DNA of 64,000 nt. Source: Oscillospiraceae bacterium. GTDB lineage: Bacteria; Bacillota; Clostridia; Oscillospirales; Ruminococcaceae. The notes below the pieces were generated by a model. The model saw only the letters and a list, made by a program, of their open reading frames with translations, did not search any database and was not told where the DNA came from. A program made the position numbers and the translations under genes. The stretch covers positions 1-64,000 of the forward strand of contig JAEEIA010000040.1 of assembly GCA_016281125.1 (NCBI GenBank), given 5' to 3'. Positions 16,420 to 25,754 of the stretch are shown here, one piece after another (positions within the stretch are counted from its first letter, which is position 1; each line of letters opens with the position of its first letter).

Positions 16420-18375
16420 TCACTTGTTCTCAAATTCTTCTTTCGTGAACTGCTTTGCGATATACCGGAGCAGGCGGGTGACGTCCGTGCCGGTGACGCC
16501 GGGCTCGCTGTCGCAGTCCGCGTTGACAAGCCCCTGATCGGTGATCTCGGCGGTTCTGTCCTCTGCGGCGAATCTTGCAATCAGCACGGCATCCGAAACA
16601 TCAACCGTGCCGCTACAATTTGCGTCACCGAGCAGCGTCGGCTTTTTCTCCGGCGCGGCCGTCGTTGCGGCAGGTGCCTGCGTCGTCACAGCCGGAGCCG
16701 CGGTCGTAACGGCCGGAGCCGTAGTTGTCACAGCGGGTGCAGCGGTCGTTGCGGCAGGCTTCGTGGTTGCTGCGGGGAGCGCCGGATCGTAGGTGTCCCA
16801 GTCCGGCAGCTCGTCCAGCGTGATGCAGTAATCGCTCGTGTAGATCTTTTTCAGCTCGGCCGGATCGGTCAGCTCGGTCAGATAGCGCTGATACCACGGG
16901 CAGAAATACAGCCACGCGGCCTTGTCATTGAGCAGATTCTCCAGCGACGGGATCGTGTCGTTCTCGCTCATGACGACCATTTTGCGGCCCTCCGTCTGCG
17001 CGACCATCGAGTAGAACGTCGCGGAAATCGCGCTCGGATTCGGGTCGTTGTTATTGATCGCATTGTACTTGTCAATGCCCTGGAAATCGACGTATTCGTC
17101 GCCCGGATACCATTCGGACGCATGTGCGGAGGTCGAGCCCGTCCAGATCCAGAGCAGGTTGTTCAGCTTGTACTTGTTCGTCAGCTGATCCCACATGTAG
17201 CGGTACAGCGCCTTGCAGGCCTCGGGGCCGTCTGCGCCCCACCAGAACCATGCGCCCTCTGCCTCATGCAGCGGACGGAACAGGATCGGTACACCGGCGT
17301 CGCGCGCCTTGCCGAGCTGCTTTGCGAGGTTTTCCAGATCGGCGTCAATTTTCTCGTGCTCCCATGTGCCCTCCTTGACTGCGTTGGCAGCGCTGAAGGT
17401 TGTGAAATTGCCGCCGTTTGCTGCGGATTCGACATAGAACGCGACCTCGCTGCTGCCCTTTTCGGTCGGGACATTCCAGTGGAACGTCACGGTCGGGATG
17501 CCGCCCTTGTCCTTGTACCAAGCGACCACGCGCTCCGGCGCGTCGTCCTCGTAGGCTTTTGTCGTGTTATAGAACAGGAAGTCAATGCCGCGGATTGCGG
17601 GCTGTTTGCCTGTCTTTTCCTGAATATACTCAAATTCCGCTTCGTTGTCAACGAGATAGTCAATCTCCTTGCCCTGCGATTCCCATGCATTCTTATTATA
17701 ATTGTGTGAGCCGCAGTATTCCTGCTGACCGGAGAGGATATGCTTGCCGTAAACGCTCCGCAGATAGGCATAGAGCTTGCGGGCTTCGGTGCTCGCGTTC
17801 GGATTGCACGGCGCATCGTCCGGCGTGAAGCTCGTCAGATAGGCCGGGGCGTCCGTCAGCCGGATGTAGTCAAGGAAGGTATAGCCCCAGTAGCTCTTGA
17901 TCGTGATCGTGTTCTCGCCTTTGTTCAGATGCACGTAGCCCGCGGGCAGTTCCTCCCAGCCCTTGCCGGAGTTGAACGGGAACAGGATTTCGCCCTGCGA
18001 TTCGCCGTTGACCAGCAGATACTGCGTTTTGTCAGGCTTTTCCGGATTGCCGAAGCACTGGATATAGCAGATGTTCAGCGCATAGTAGCCGTCTGCCGGT
18101 GCGTTGACTGTGACGGTCGCGGCGGCGTCCTTGCGGTCGATGTAGACATAGCTGTCGCCCGACCAGCCCTTCATGTCACAGACATTGCCGAAGCCGTCCT
18201 CGTCGATCTGCTCCCATGTGATCGGCTCACGGTTTTCGCAGTCTGTCAGCGTGCCGCTTTCAAACTCGACCTTGATCTCTGTTCCCGCTGCGGCTGTTGT
18301 GCCGACCGGAAACGAGAGTGCACTGACACTCAGCATCGCTGAGATCAGCAGTGCCGTTGTTTTTCTCTTTTTCAT
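16420..18375 (-). CDS. Secreted GH26 beta-mannanase with CBM and dockerin (651 aa)
   Basis: Cellulosome-type enzyme predicted to cut beta-1,4-mannan outside the cell. A signal peptide covers residues 1-30. Residues 34-175 are a beta-sandwich of the CBM35/CBM6 kind (FESGTLT start, GYTFLDYIRL end). The GH26 catalytic domain runs from about 190 to 515, with acid/base Glu371 in FRPLHE and nucleophile Glu471 in VVMSEND. A Thr/Ala/Pro linker (535-577) leads to a dockerin at 583-640 with two calcium repeats (GDANCSGTVDVSDAVLIARF and NADC...TGTDVTRLLRYIAK); the second loop is somewhat degenerate. ATG has GAAAGAGG upstream. No consensus promoter was found in 18376-18486, only a short hairpin. Confidence 0.95.
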   Translation of the reverse strand: MKKRKTTALLISAMLSVSALSFPVGTTAAAGTEIKVEFESGTLTDCENREPITWEQIDEDGFGNVCDMKGWSGDSYVYIDRKDAAATVTVNAPADGYYALNICYIQCFGNPEKPDKTQYLLVNGESQGEILFPFNSGKGWEELPAGYVHLNKGENTITIKSYWGYTFLDYIRLTDAPAYLTSFTPDDAPCNPNASTEARKLYAYLRSVYGKHILSGQQEYCGSHNYNKNAWESQGKEIDYLVDNEAEFEYIQEKTGKQPAIRGIDFLFYNTTKAYEDDAPERVVAWYKDKGGIPTVTFHWNVPTEKGSSEVAFYVESAANGGNFTTFSAANAVKEGTWEHEKIDADLENLAKQLGKARDAGVPILFRPLHEAEGAWFWWGADGPEACKALYRYMWDQLTNKYKLNNLLWIWTGSTSAHASEWYPGDEYVDFQGIDKYNAINNNDPNPSAISATFYSMVAQTEGRKMVVMSENDTIPSLENLLNDKAAWLYFCPWYQRYLTELTDPAELKKIYTSDYCITLDELPDWDTYDPALPAATTKPAATTAAPAVTTTAPAVTTAAPAVTTQAPAATTAAPEKKPTLLGDANCSGTVDVSDAVLIARFAAEDRTAEITDQGLVNADCDSEPGVTGTDVTRLLRYIAKQFTKEEFENK

Positions 18376-18486
18376 GTTTGTAACCTCTTTCAGATAAAAT
18401 CTATCATCAGCTCCGTGCGGAGCCGTGTGACCTTTATATATGTATCGCTGCGCAAGCGGACTGTGTTTTTGTTTCTGTTCCGCTGC

Positions 18487-19251
18487 TTATTGTTCAGCCA
18501 CCAGATAAAACCTGTGAATGCGCCCTTCAAGATACCCCTGTTCCCGGCAGAGCTGTTCGGCGGCAAAAAGCTGCTCGATGCAGCGGTCAACAGAGAACCC
18601 GGGGAACTCCCATTCGATGACCCGCGCAAACCAGACCAGTGCCCCGACGTCATAAAACCGGATCGGCAGATGCACTTCTCCCTGTTCGCGGATCACAAAG
18701 CCCGCCTGCCGGAACTGTTCTGCCTGCTCTGCGAGCGCATGCTTCGGGAACGGAACCGGCACATCCGGCAGCAGAAGCTGCACGAGCTCGCGGTCATTGT
18801 CCCTGCCGACCTGCTGCGTCACAAAGACGCCGCCCGGTTTCAGGACGCGCTTTAATTCGCGGACGTCATAGCTGCCGTGCCGGTTGAGAATCACGTCAAA
18901 CTGCGCGTCGTCAAACGGCATTGCGGATTCATCCGGCATGGGGCGGAAGTCGATGCCCAGCGGCAGCAGACGCTCTTTGCACAGTGCGATATTCGGCACC
19001 CAGCCCTCTGTGGCCGCGGTGTTTTCGTGCGGGTGTCCGATTGACAGCAGGTATTCCCCGCCGCCGGTGTCCATATCCAGCAGATGGTCATCCGGCTGAA
19101 GATACCGCCGCAGAACCTCTGTGAGATCCCACGGGAGGTCGTCGTCCCCGGACTGCATTCTGCCGTCAAGGTATGAAAAATCCCAGCCGCGCATCTGTGC
19201 CTGACGCTCCTCGGCCTTCCAGCTTTCGAGTAATTCAGTTTTGTTCATCAT
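18487..19251 (-). CDS. Class I SAM-dependent methyltransferase (254 aa)
   Basis: Rossmann-type methyltransferase with motif I LLDMDTGGGEYLLSIG at about 57-72, the acidic and post-I segments, and VLKPGGVFVTQQVG as motif post-III. Substrate unknown; a small molecule or RNA are both possible. ATG at 19251 follows AAGGAG. It is separated from the rpiB operon upstream by a terminator-like hairpin and from the mannanase downstream by about 110 bases. Confidence 0.85.
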   Translation of the reverse strand: MMNKTELLESWKAEERQAQMRGWDFSYLDGRMQSGDDDLPWDLTEVLRRYLQPDDHLLDMDTGGGEYLLSIGHPHENTAATEGWVPNIALCKERLLPLGIDFRPMPDESAMPFDDAQFDVILNRHGSYDVRELKRVLKPGGVFVTQQVGRDNDRELVQLLLPDVPVPFPKHALAEQAEQFRQAGFVIREQGEVHLPIRFYDVGALVWFARVIEWEFPGFSVDRCIEQLFAAEQLCREQGYLEGRIHRFYLVAEQ

Positions 19252-19287
19252 AACTGCTCCTTTTCATCATATTCATTTGTACGGATA

Positions 19288-19348
19288 TAAAAGGTGCAGT
19301 CTGACAGAATGATCGTGTCCCGATACAGCCTTCTGTCAGCGCTGCACC
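19288..19348 (-). terminator. Terminator-like hairpin after the rpiB operon
   Basis: Minus strand: GGTGCAG then CTGACAGAA pair with TTCTGTCAG then CTGCACC across a 20-base loop, and TTTT follows. A second, smaller stem around AGTATC / GATACT lies between it and the rpiB stop. Confidence 0.65.
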
Positions 19349-19409
19349 GGGCAGTTATCTCGCGGCATCACGTTTTTCCTTTCAGCAGTATCCGTGCATC
19401 ACAGATACT

Positions 19410-19841
19410 TTATTTCTCCAGCTCCATAATCATATCCACTCTGCGCTGATGCCGTCCGCCCTCAAATTCGGTGAACAGAAACGCATCGAGGATTTCCTTT
19501 GCAAGTCCCGAGCCGACCACGCGTGCGCCCATGCAGAGTACATTCGCGTCGTTGTGCAGGCGGGTGTATTTTGCGCTGTATGTTTCCGAGCAGACCGCCG
19601 CGCGGATGCCCTTCATCTTGTTGGCGGTCAGGCTCATGCCGATGCCTGTTCCGCAGAGCAGAATGCCCATATCGGCTTCTCCGTCCTGAATCTTCTTGCA
19701 GACCTCTTTGGCAATGACAGGATAGTCGCTCGGGGATTCGTCGGTGCCGCAGTCGATGTACGGCATCTCCTGATCCTCCAGATATTCCTTGACGATCTTC
19801 CGCAGATCCGCTGCGGCGTGGTCACTTCCGATTGCAATCAT
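19410..19841 (-). CDS. rpiB: Ribose-5-phosphate isomerase B (143 aa)
   Basis: Interconverts ribose 5-phosphate and ribulose 5-phosphate in the pentose phosphate route. MIAIGSDHAA at the start, GILLCGTGIGMSLTANK (with the catalytic Cys at about residue 63) and RLHNDANVLCMGARVVG are family signatures. Full length. ATG follows AGGAGG. It is the last gene of the operon with tsaE and tsaB. Confidence 0.95.
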   Translation of the reverse strand: MIAIGSDHAAADLRKIVKEYLEDQEMPYIDCGTDESPSDYPVIAKEVCKKIQDGEADMGILLCGTGIGMSLTANKMKGIRAAVCSETYSAKYTRLHNDANVLCMGARVVGSGLAKEILDAFLFTEFEGGRHQRRVDMIMELEK

Positions 19842-19868
19842 GATAGTATACCTCCTGAATAGTGTGAG

Positions 19869-20519
19869 TTATCCGATTTTGACTGCCTGCAAATAGCTGA
19901 CGGTCAGATTCTCCGGAGAAACCGGTTCGGTATGCATCGCGGCCATTGCGATGCCGCATGCGGACTGGTCGCGCAGGTGCATCGGCGCTTCGAGGAAGCT
20001 CTCGCAGCTCTCGTGCAGAATCGCGGCGCCGTCTCCGATGACCATGACCGGTTCATTGTAATGCTCAATCTGTGCGGCGATGTCGCCCGCCTCCAGAATG
20101 CTGTCCTCCGTCAGGCGGGTGACGATTCTGCCGTTGCTCTCAAAAAATGCGCAGTAGCAGAGATTTTTTCGTGCGGCAAGACACGCGCAGAGAATCCCCG
20201 TTCTGCCGCAGAGATTCCATGCAAGCCCCTCCAGCGAGGAAATGCCCGCGCACTTTTTGCCGCCCGCGAAGGCCAGCGCCTGCATCGCGGAAATGCCGAT
20301 GCGCAGACCGGTGTATGATCCCGGCCCGTTTGCTGCGGCAAAGATGTCAGCGTCCTGCACGGTGTGTCCGGTTTCCGCAAGCATATCCTTTACCATAGGC
20401 AGCAGAATCTGCGAGTGCGCCCGCTTGGTATACAGCATCCGGTAACCGAGCAGCGTGCCGTTTTCCGTGACGGCACAGGATGCGGTGCTGCCCGAGGTAT
20501 CAACTGCTAAAATGATCAA
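19869..20519 (-). CDS. tsaB: tRNA t6A37 synthesis protein TsaB (216 aa)
   Basis: Non-catalytic partner of TsaD in making threonylcarbamoyl-adenosine at tRNA position 37. The start ILAVDTSGSTASCAV and AAANGPGSYTGLRIGISAMQALA (about 63-85) are typical of the ASKHA fold. TTG at 20519 is preferred because AAGGAG lies 9 bases upstream; the ATG at 20528 directly abuts that site. It overlaps tsaE by 20 bases. tsaD and tsaC are not in the window. Confidence 0.93.
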   Translation of the reverse strand: MIILAVDTSGSTASCAVTENGTLLGYRMLYTKRAHSQILLPMVKDMLAETGHTVQDADIFAAANGPGSYTGLRIGISAMQALAFAGGKKCAGISSLEGLAWNLCGRTGILCACLAARKNLCYCAFFESNGRIVTRLTEDSILEAGDIAAQIEHYNEPVMVIGDGAAILHESCESFLEAPMHLRDQSACGIAMAAMHTEPVSPENLTVSYLQAVKIG

Positions 20520-20946
20520 GCAGCTCATCTCCTTCCAGTGTGATCTGCCGCGGCTGATCGCCTGAACCGGTGATCGTGATTTTCAGCAGCGGCTCCGGCA
20601 GATCCTCCTCGATATTCTCCGCCCATTCGATCACAAAGACCGAATCCTCCAGCGGATAATCCCAGAAGCCGGTTGTTTCCAGCGCCTCCGGGGAGGTCAC
20701 GCGGTACATATCAAAATGATACACCGAAACGCAGCCCGCCGCGTGATATTCATTGACGAGCGCGAAGGTCGGGGAACTGACCAGATCCGGCAGCCCCAAC
20801 CCCTCGGCAAGTCCTCTTGTAAAGGTTGTTTTGCCCGCGCCGAGCCCGCCGAAGAAGGCGACGCAGGTGCCCGGCCGGAGTGCCGCCCCGATCCGCTTGG
20901 CAAGCTGATGGGTTTCCGCCGGGGAATTTGTGATAAACGAAAGCAT
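20500..20946 (-). CDS. tsaE: tRNA t6A37 synthesis ATPase TsaE (148 aa)
   Basis: ATPase of the TsaBDE complex. Walker A GGLGAGKTTFTRGLAEGLG lies at about residues 33-51, followed by SSPTFALVNEYH and VFVIEWAENI, all family marks. Full length (about 150). It follows the unknown gene by 4 bases and overlaps tsaB. Confidence 0.95.
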   Translation of the reverse strand: MLSFITNSPAETHQLAKRIGAALRPGTCVAFFGGLGAGKTTFTRGLAEGLGLPDLVSSPTFALVNEYHAAGCVSVYHFDMYRVTSPEALETTGFWDYPLEDSVFVIEWAENIEEDLPEPLLKITITGSGDQPRQITLEGDELLDHFSS

Positions 20947-20950
20947 AGAT

Positions 20951-21610
20951 TCAGTCCTGTTTCATGGAATAGTACACCGTGACGGTGCAGCATTTTTCTG
21001 CCGGATTGCGCTCGGCGGCGACCTCCAGGATTTCGCGTTTCTCCTCAGCGAGCGCGGTTTTCAGTGCATCGCAGAGCAGCAGCGCCATGCCGGTGATCTC
21101 GTCGTCCCACTGCAGCGGATACAGCCCGCAGCTTTCCAGCAGGATCGTCCAGATGTCCGATTCCGCGGTTTCATCCGTGACGCGGAACGAAGCGGAGCCA
21201 GCCAGCGGATTGGCGCTGAACAGCCTTGCGGTTTTGAACTCATGCCTGCGCAGCCTGCGGGTGATCTCCGCGGTCAGCTCGTCGAGCTGCGGCTGCCATT
21301 TGTCATGCATGATCTGCTGAAATGCCGTGCCGCAGTGATGCGCCGCAAACGGCTCCGGCACCTGAATGACGGCATTCGTCCGCGTGTGCGCGTCCGCCTC
21401 GGAGAGCACGGTCTGCGGGTAGGTGATTTTCAGATCCGGAAAGCGGTCTGCCAGCTCGCGGAACACGGCGGCATTTTCGACCAGTGCCTCCATGCCGTGC
21501 TGCCCTGTCACGGTGCCGACCTCCCGGATGAGCGTGAAGCCTTCTCCGTTCCGGCGCAGCATCTCCGAGAAGATTTCGGCGGCAAGCCCCTCTGTTGTGT
21601 AGTCAGGCAT
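20951..21610 (-). CDS. Conserved hypothetical protein, first gene of the tsaEB-rpiB operon (219 aa)
   Basis: I do not recognise the family. ATG at 21610 has AGGAGGG upstream, and the longer reading to 21757 is rejected because it crosses the promoter. The soluble alpha/beta protein has a charged N-terminal third, an RRLRRHEF segment in the middle and a C-terminal strand CCTVTVYYSMKQD. No signal peptide or membrane segment is seen. It abuts tsaE. Confidence 0.65.
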   Translation of the reverse strand: MPDYTTEGLAAEIFSEMLRRNGEGFTLIREVGTVTGQHGMEALVENAAVFRELADRFPDLKITYPQTVLSEADAHTRTNAVIQVPEPFAAHHCGTAFQQIMHDKWQPQLDELTAEITRRLRRHEFKTARLFSANPLAGSASFRVTDETAESDIWTILLESCGLYPLQWDDEITGMALLLCDALKTALAEEKREILEVAAERNPAEKCCTVTVYYSMKQD

Positions 21611-21647
21611 GTGTATCCCTCCTGTCTGTATCGGCTCATACACTATC

Positions 21648-21676
21648 ATTATAGCAATATCTGCATACAAAGTCAA
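21648..21676 (-). promoter_or_regulatory. Promoter of the tsaEB-rpiB operon
   Basis: Minus strand: -35 TTGACT (21671-21676), 17-base spacer, -10 TATAAT (21648-21653). Confidence 0.88.
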
Positions 21677-21862
21677 GTCGCGGATTGCGAAAACGCAGAG
21701 GGTGGGGACAATCGGACAGAACAACCGGGATTCCGGGCAGGCACATGCAAACGGCACTGCATCGGCATATCATGCGGCAATATCACGCAAAATTGTATAT
21801 TACTGCTATATTCTGTTCAAATTCCGCTGATGTTTTCTACACTTTTGGCTTGTCTTTGCCCG

Positions 21863-21891
21863 TTGTGCATATCATTTGATTATGTTATAAT
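21863..21891 (+). promoter_or_regulatory. Promoter of the DUF285-repeat protein gene
   Basis: -35 TTGTGC (21863-21868), 17-base spacer, -10 TATAAT (21886-21891), about 70 bases before the ATG. The 190 bases between this promoter and the divergent one show nothing else. Confidence 0.7.
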
Positions 21892-21960
21892 AAAATCAGC
21901 ACAGCGCATCTGCGGGTGCGGTGTGACGAAGTGCATTTGCTGATACGAAAAGGAGGTTTT

Positions 21961-24453
21961 ATGATGAGGAAACGAACGAAGGCGGCAGCGGCTGCTGCCA
22001 TGGCGCTGGCAATGCTGTGTGGGGCTTTGCCTGTTGTGCCGGGCGGCGCGGAACTGCTGAACACACCGCTGACGGCACATGCCGCGGGCAGCGTGACGCT
22101 GGATGAGGAAACCGGCGTGCTGACGCTGAGCGGTGCGGTGACAAAGGAGCAGATCTGGGCATACCGCGCACCAGAAATCAGGGATGATGACGAAGATTAC
22201 CCTGCATGGCAAGTCAAAAGTATTGTAGCAAACGAGGGCTGCGTTCTTCCCAAAGATTGCAGTAATCTTTTCGACGGTGGCGAATGGGAATGCATCTGGG
22301 AGCCTGACAGTGACCGCGAATATCATTATCATAGGTGGTGGTATGGTGTAAGCAGAATAGATTTATCAAAAGCTGACACTTCTAATGTAACAAGTATGTC
22401 AGATATGTTTAGTGATTTGCAGCATAGAGTATCAATCAATCTGAACGGTATTGACACTTCCGGTGTGAAATATATGTCCGGAATGTTCGCAAACAGCGAG
22501 GTTTCAGTAGATCTAAGTAACTTCAATACATCCAATGTAGAAAGTATGTATGAGATGTTCGCAAACTTCAGAGGTCAGCAGGTACTGAACCTGAGCAGCT
22601 TTGATACATCAAAAGTAACAGATATGACGCGGATGTTCTACATGTGCGATGGGTGGGAAGAATACTCCTGGATGTTTGGTGCTGAACCGAATTGGTACGA
22701 GGATAGTTCTTTCTCCAGTTATTATGAACCCATACCGATTCTGGAAACAGTTTATGTATCTGATTTGTGGAACACAAATGCTGTTACAAATTCAACTGAA
22801 ATGTTTCACAACGTTCCGGTACTAGTCGGCGGAAACGGGACGAGATATGATGAAAATCACATAGATAAGCAATACGCCTGCATTGACGGCAAAGACGGAA
22901 ATCCGGGTTACTTTTGCCTGAACGGCACAGTGCCGCTGAGGCCGGTGCAGCTGAATGAAGAAACAGGCGTGCTGACGCTGACAGGAGAAGTGACAAAGCC
23001 ACTGCTTTGGGTATACAAGGACAACACAACAATCAAGCGTGTCGTTACAGAAGCAGGCTGTGTGCTGCCGGAGGATTGCTCTCATCTGTTCGATGGCTGG
23101 TCGTCATTACGTGAAATTGATTTGTCCAAAGCGGATTCCTCGCATGTCACAAACATGAGCAGTATGTTTAGTTACTGCAACATTACTTCGCTGAATCTGA
23201 GCAACCTTGACACCAGCAACGTGACAGATATGAGTTACATGTTCTATACTTGCGAACGTCTTACTGAGTTGGATCTGAGCAGCTTTGATACATCGAATGT
23301 TCTGAAAATGAACAGTATGTTTTACTGGACAGCAATAAAATCACTGGATCTCAGTAGTTTTGATACATCGAAAGTAACCAAGATGGAGGGGATGTTTGAG
23401 GAGGCTTTTAATCTGGAAACAATCTATGTATCTGATTTGTGGAATACTGATTCCGTGTTGCGTGATTCGTGGTTGTTCTATGAAAACGATAGACTGAAAG
23501 GCGGTGCCTTTACAGCGTATGCGGACGTTAAAAATCACTCCATAGAATACGCACGTATTGACAACCCGCCGTATGAGCCCGGCTATTTGACCTTCAAGCC
23601 GCGCCGGAACATTGTCAAGGGCGTCAGCATTTCACTGGACGACCAGATCGGCCTCAACTTCTACGTGAAGCCGAACTCTGCGCATGTCGAAAAATTCATC
23701 CTCTCCGACAGCTTCACCAAAAAGGAATACAAGCTGGAAGACCTGACTCCGATTTCCTCCGGCAAATACAAGGACTGCGTGAAGCTGTCCTTCGGCGTCA
23801 ATGCGACACAGGCCGGCGACAAGGTCACACTCGTCATCGAGGATAAATTATTCCTCCGGATGGACATTTACAAATCCGACGGCACACTCTGCGAGGGCAA
23901 AAAGCTCCAATATTCCGTCAACGATTACATTGCCGATTCACAGAACTATGCCTCCGATGAACACCTGAAAAAACTGGTCGAATCGCTCGACAATTACTGC
24001 AAGGCTGCAAGCAATTATTTCTGCGGCAAGAATTACGCGGTCGAGGGCATCAGTGACGTCACGCTCGACAGCTTCGAGCCTTACAAGCAGCCGCTGCACC
24101 GCGCAAGGCTGTCGCTGGTACTGAACAGCCGGCTTGAACTCCGGCTGCTCATGCCTTATGTTATAGGGCGCTCGGTCGAGGCGGAACAGGGGAACCTGCC
24201 GAATCTCAGCGGCATGGTTGATGCGGGCTATTACAGCATGAGCGGGATCACCGCGGCACAGATCGTATCACTGGACAACTACGAGATCGACACATCGAGG
24301 ATCGCAACAACGAGCTTTACGCTTTCCCCGCTGACCTACGGATACTATGTCATGAAAAATTCCGACGATGAGGCACTGAAAACCGTCGTCAGGGCGCTGT
24401 ACGTTTACGGAACGGCTGCCAGAGAATACAGCTTACAGGAGGACGCATCATGA
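21961..24453 (+). CDS. Secreted DUF285-repeat (BspA-like) protein (830 aa)
   Basis: A signal peptide covers about residues 1-40. Two copies of a unit follow: each opens with LxEETGVLTLSGxVTK and GCVLPxDCSxLFDG, and then carries DUF285 repeats (FDTSNVTDMSYMF, LDLSSFDTS), ending with a DLWNT segment. The copies span roughly 40-310 and 320-545. Residues 551-830 form the C-terminal module shared with the leucine-rich protein at 2978-6049. DUF285 repeats are known in surface and lipoproteins; binding to a surface is inference. No dockerin or LPXTG is present. ATG follows AAGGAGG. A 36-residue peptide gene overlaps its stop by 4 bases. Confidence 0.88.
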   Translation: MMRKRTKAAAAAAMALAMLCGALPVVPGGAELLNTPLTAHAAGSVTLDEETGVLTLSGAVTKEQIWAYRAPEIRDDDEDYPAWQVKSIVANEGCVLPKDCSNLFDGGEWECIWEPDSDREYHYHRWWYGVSRIDLSKADTSNVTSMSDMFSDLQHRVSINLNGIDTSGVKYMSGMFANSEVSVDLSNFNTSNVESMYEMFANFRGQQVLNLSSFDTSKVTDMTRMFYMCDGWEEYSWMFGAEPNWYEDSSFSSYYEPIPILETVYVSDLWNTNAVTNSTEMFHNVPVLVGGNGTRYDENHIDKQYACIDGKDGNPGYFCLNGTVPLRPVQLNEETGVLTLTGEVTKPLLWVYKDNTTIKRVVTEAGCVLPEDCSHLFDGWSSLREIDLSKADSSHVTNMSSMFSYCNITSLNLSNLDTSNVTDMSYMFYTCERLTELDLSSFDTSNVLKMNSMFYWTAIKSLDLSSFDTSKVTKMEGMFEEAFNLETIYVSDLWNTDSVLRDSWLFYENDRLKGGAFTAYADVKNHSIEYARIDNPPYEPGYLTFKPRRNIVKGVSISLDDQIGLNFYVKPNSAHVEKFILSDSFTKKEYKLEDLTPISSGKYKDCVKLSFGVNATQAGDKVTLVIEDKLFLRMDIYKSDGTLCEGKKLQYSVNDYIADSQNYASDEHLKKLVESLDNYCKAASNYFCGKNYAVEGISDVTLDSFEPYKQPLHRARLSLVLNSRLELRLLMPYVIGRSVEAEQGNLPNLSGMVDAGYYSMSGITAAQIVSLDNYEIDTSRIATTSFTLSPLTYGYYVMKNSDDEALKTVVRALYVYGTAAREYSLQEDAS

Positions 24454-24560
24454 AATACATTGCACCGGAAATCGAAATCTTCGCATTTGAAGCAGAGGAC
24501 GTTATCACCGCAAGCTCTGTGAAGGATCCGACACTCCCCGCCATCGGCGAGGAAGAATAA
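24450..24560 (+). CDS. Short peptide, EIFAFE-EDVIT family (36 aa)
   Basis: The ORF starts ATGA-overlapped with the stop of the DUF285-repeat gene and has ACAGGAGGACGC just upstream, so it is translationally coupled. It begins MKYIAPEIEIFAFEAEDVIT and ends in a Pro-containing tail closed by three Glu. It matches the peptide at 2815-2919 in 16 of the first 22 positions. No Cys, signal peptide or membrane segment. Function unknown. A small hairpin (AGGCAG / CTGCCT) follows at about 24570-24592. Confidence 0.85.
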   Translation: MKYIAPEIEIFAFEAEDVITASSVKDPTLPAIGEEE

Positions 24561-24751
24561 CACGAATGCAGGCAGTCCGGAAACGGGCTGCCTGTTTCGC
24601 CCGCCAATCTGACGGAGATACGTGCTTTTTCGTATCATCTGCACAGCCTTCGGAAAATGAAATGAAATACGAGAAAACGAGCAAACCGGAGAGATATACA
24701 GAGAAAACAAGAGAACGGGCGATATATTTTGAAAATTCGGTATTTTGCCCA

Positions 24752-24780
24752 TTGACATCCGTTTGCGAATCGTGTATAAT
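24752..24780 (+). promoter_or_regulatory. Sigma-A promoter of rplM-rpsI
   Basis: -35 TTGACA (24752-24757), 17-base spacer, -10 TATAAT (24775-24780). The stretch from 24593 to 24751 holds nothing else I can name. Confidence 0.93.
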
Positions 24781-24786
24781 AATGAA

Positions 24787-24868
24787 GCACGCCGGAAATC
24801 GGACAGAATCCTCCCCGTGGATTGCCCCGCACTTCCGGTACCGAAAAATATGTATGGAGGAAACTACT
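24787..24868 (+). promoter_or_regulatory. Possible L13 autoregulatory leader
   Basis: An 80-base leader before rplM in the position of the Firmicute L13 leader, containing CCGGAAATCGG and a later CTTCCGG that can pair with it. It was not checked against the family model. Confidence 0.4.
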
Positions 24869-25297
24869 ATGTCAACCACGATGCCGAAGGTTGCAGAGAT
24901 CAACCGGAAATGGTATATCATTGACGCAGCAGGCCAGCCGCTCGGCCGTGTCGCTGCAAAGGCAGCTGCGATTCTCCGCGGCAAGCACAAGGTCGATTTC
25001 ACCCCGAACGTCGATTGCGGCGATCATGTTATCATCATCAACTGCGGCAAGGCAGTTCTGACCGGCAAGAAGCTCGATCAGAAGTTTGAGATCTGGCACA
25101 CCGGCTGGATCGGCCACCTCAAGAAGGTGTCCTACCGCGACCTGATGGAGAAGAAGCCGGAACATGCAATGTACATTGCTGTTGAGGGCATGCTCCCGCA
25201 CAATCACATCGGCAGAACCTCGATGAAGCGTCTTCGCGTCTATGCAGATGCTGAGCACAAGAATGCAGCTCAGAAGCCTGAGCTGTGGACACTGTAA
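24869..25297 (+). CDS. rplM: 50S ribosomal protein L13 (142 aa)
   Basis: Core 50S protein. KWYIIDAAGQPLGRVAAKAA near residue 14 and VEGMLPHNHIGRTSMKRLRVYADAEHKN near the end identify it. ATG at 24869 is chosen over the upstream in-frame codons because of the TATGGAGGAAA site. rpsI follows after 16 bases in the usual pair. Confidence 0.97.
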   Translation: MSTTMPKVAEINRKWYIIDAAGQPLGRVAAKAAAILRGKHKVDFTPNVDCGDHVIIINCGKAVLTGKKLDQKFEIWHTGWIGHLKKVSYRDLMEKKPEHAMYIAVEGMLPHNHIGRTSMKRLRVYADAEHKNAAQKPELWTL

Positions 25298-25313
25298 GAA
25301 AGGAGCCTGAACA

Positions 25314-25730
25314 ATGAGTGAAACAGTTTCTTACGAAGCAAAGCTGAAGTCGTTCTACGGCACCGGCAGAAGAAAGCATTCCGTTGCAAGAGTTCGCCTG
25401 TATCCGGGCTCCGGCAATGTCACGATCAACGGCAGAACCATCGACGAGTACTTCGGCCTTGAAACTCTGAAGCTGATCGTCCGTCAGCCGCTTGAGCTGA
25501 CCGAAACCGGTGCACAGTTCGATGTTGTCTGCACCGTTGCAGGCGGCGGTGTGACCGGTCAGGCCGGTGCAATCCGTCACGGCGTTGCACGCGCACTCCT
25601 TCAGTTCAACGCAGAGCTGCGTCCGGCACTGAAGAAGGCCGGTTACCTCACGCGTGACCCGAGAATGAAGGAAAGAAAGAAGTACGGTCTGAAGGCTGCA
25701 CGTCGTGCACCGCAGTTCAGCAAGCGCTGA
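25314..25730 (+). CDS. rpsI: 30S ribosomal protein S9 (138 aa)
   Basis: The pattern [21 protein letters not shown] and the end [17 protein letters not shown], which reaches toward the P-site tRNA, are diagnostic. It carries a slightly longer N-terminus ([13 protein letters not shown]). It is second in the rplM-rpsI operon and is followed by a terminator. Confidence 0.97.
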   Translation: MSETVSYEAKLKSFYGTGRRKHSVARVRLYPGSGNVTINGRTIDEYFGLETLKLIVRQPLELTETGAQFDVVCTVAGGGVTGQAGAIRHGVARALLQFNAELRPALKKAGYLTRDPRMKERKKYGLKAARRAPQFSKR

Positions 25731-25754
25731 TTGCCGTTTTCTCTTTATCAATCA

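Noticed and set aside
16541..16792. An Ala/Val/Ser-rich frame on the plus strand in the mannanase linker
   Set aside because: It is the antisense of the Thr/Ala/Pro linker repeat; the low complexity explains the open frame.
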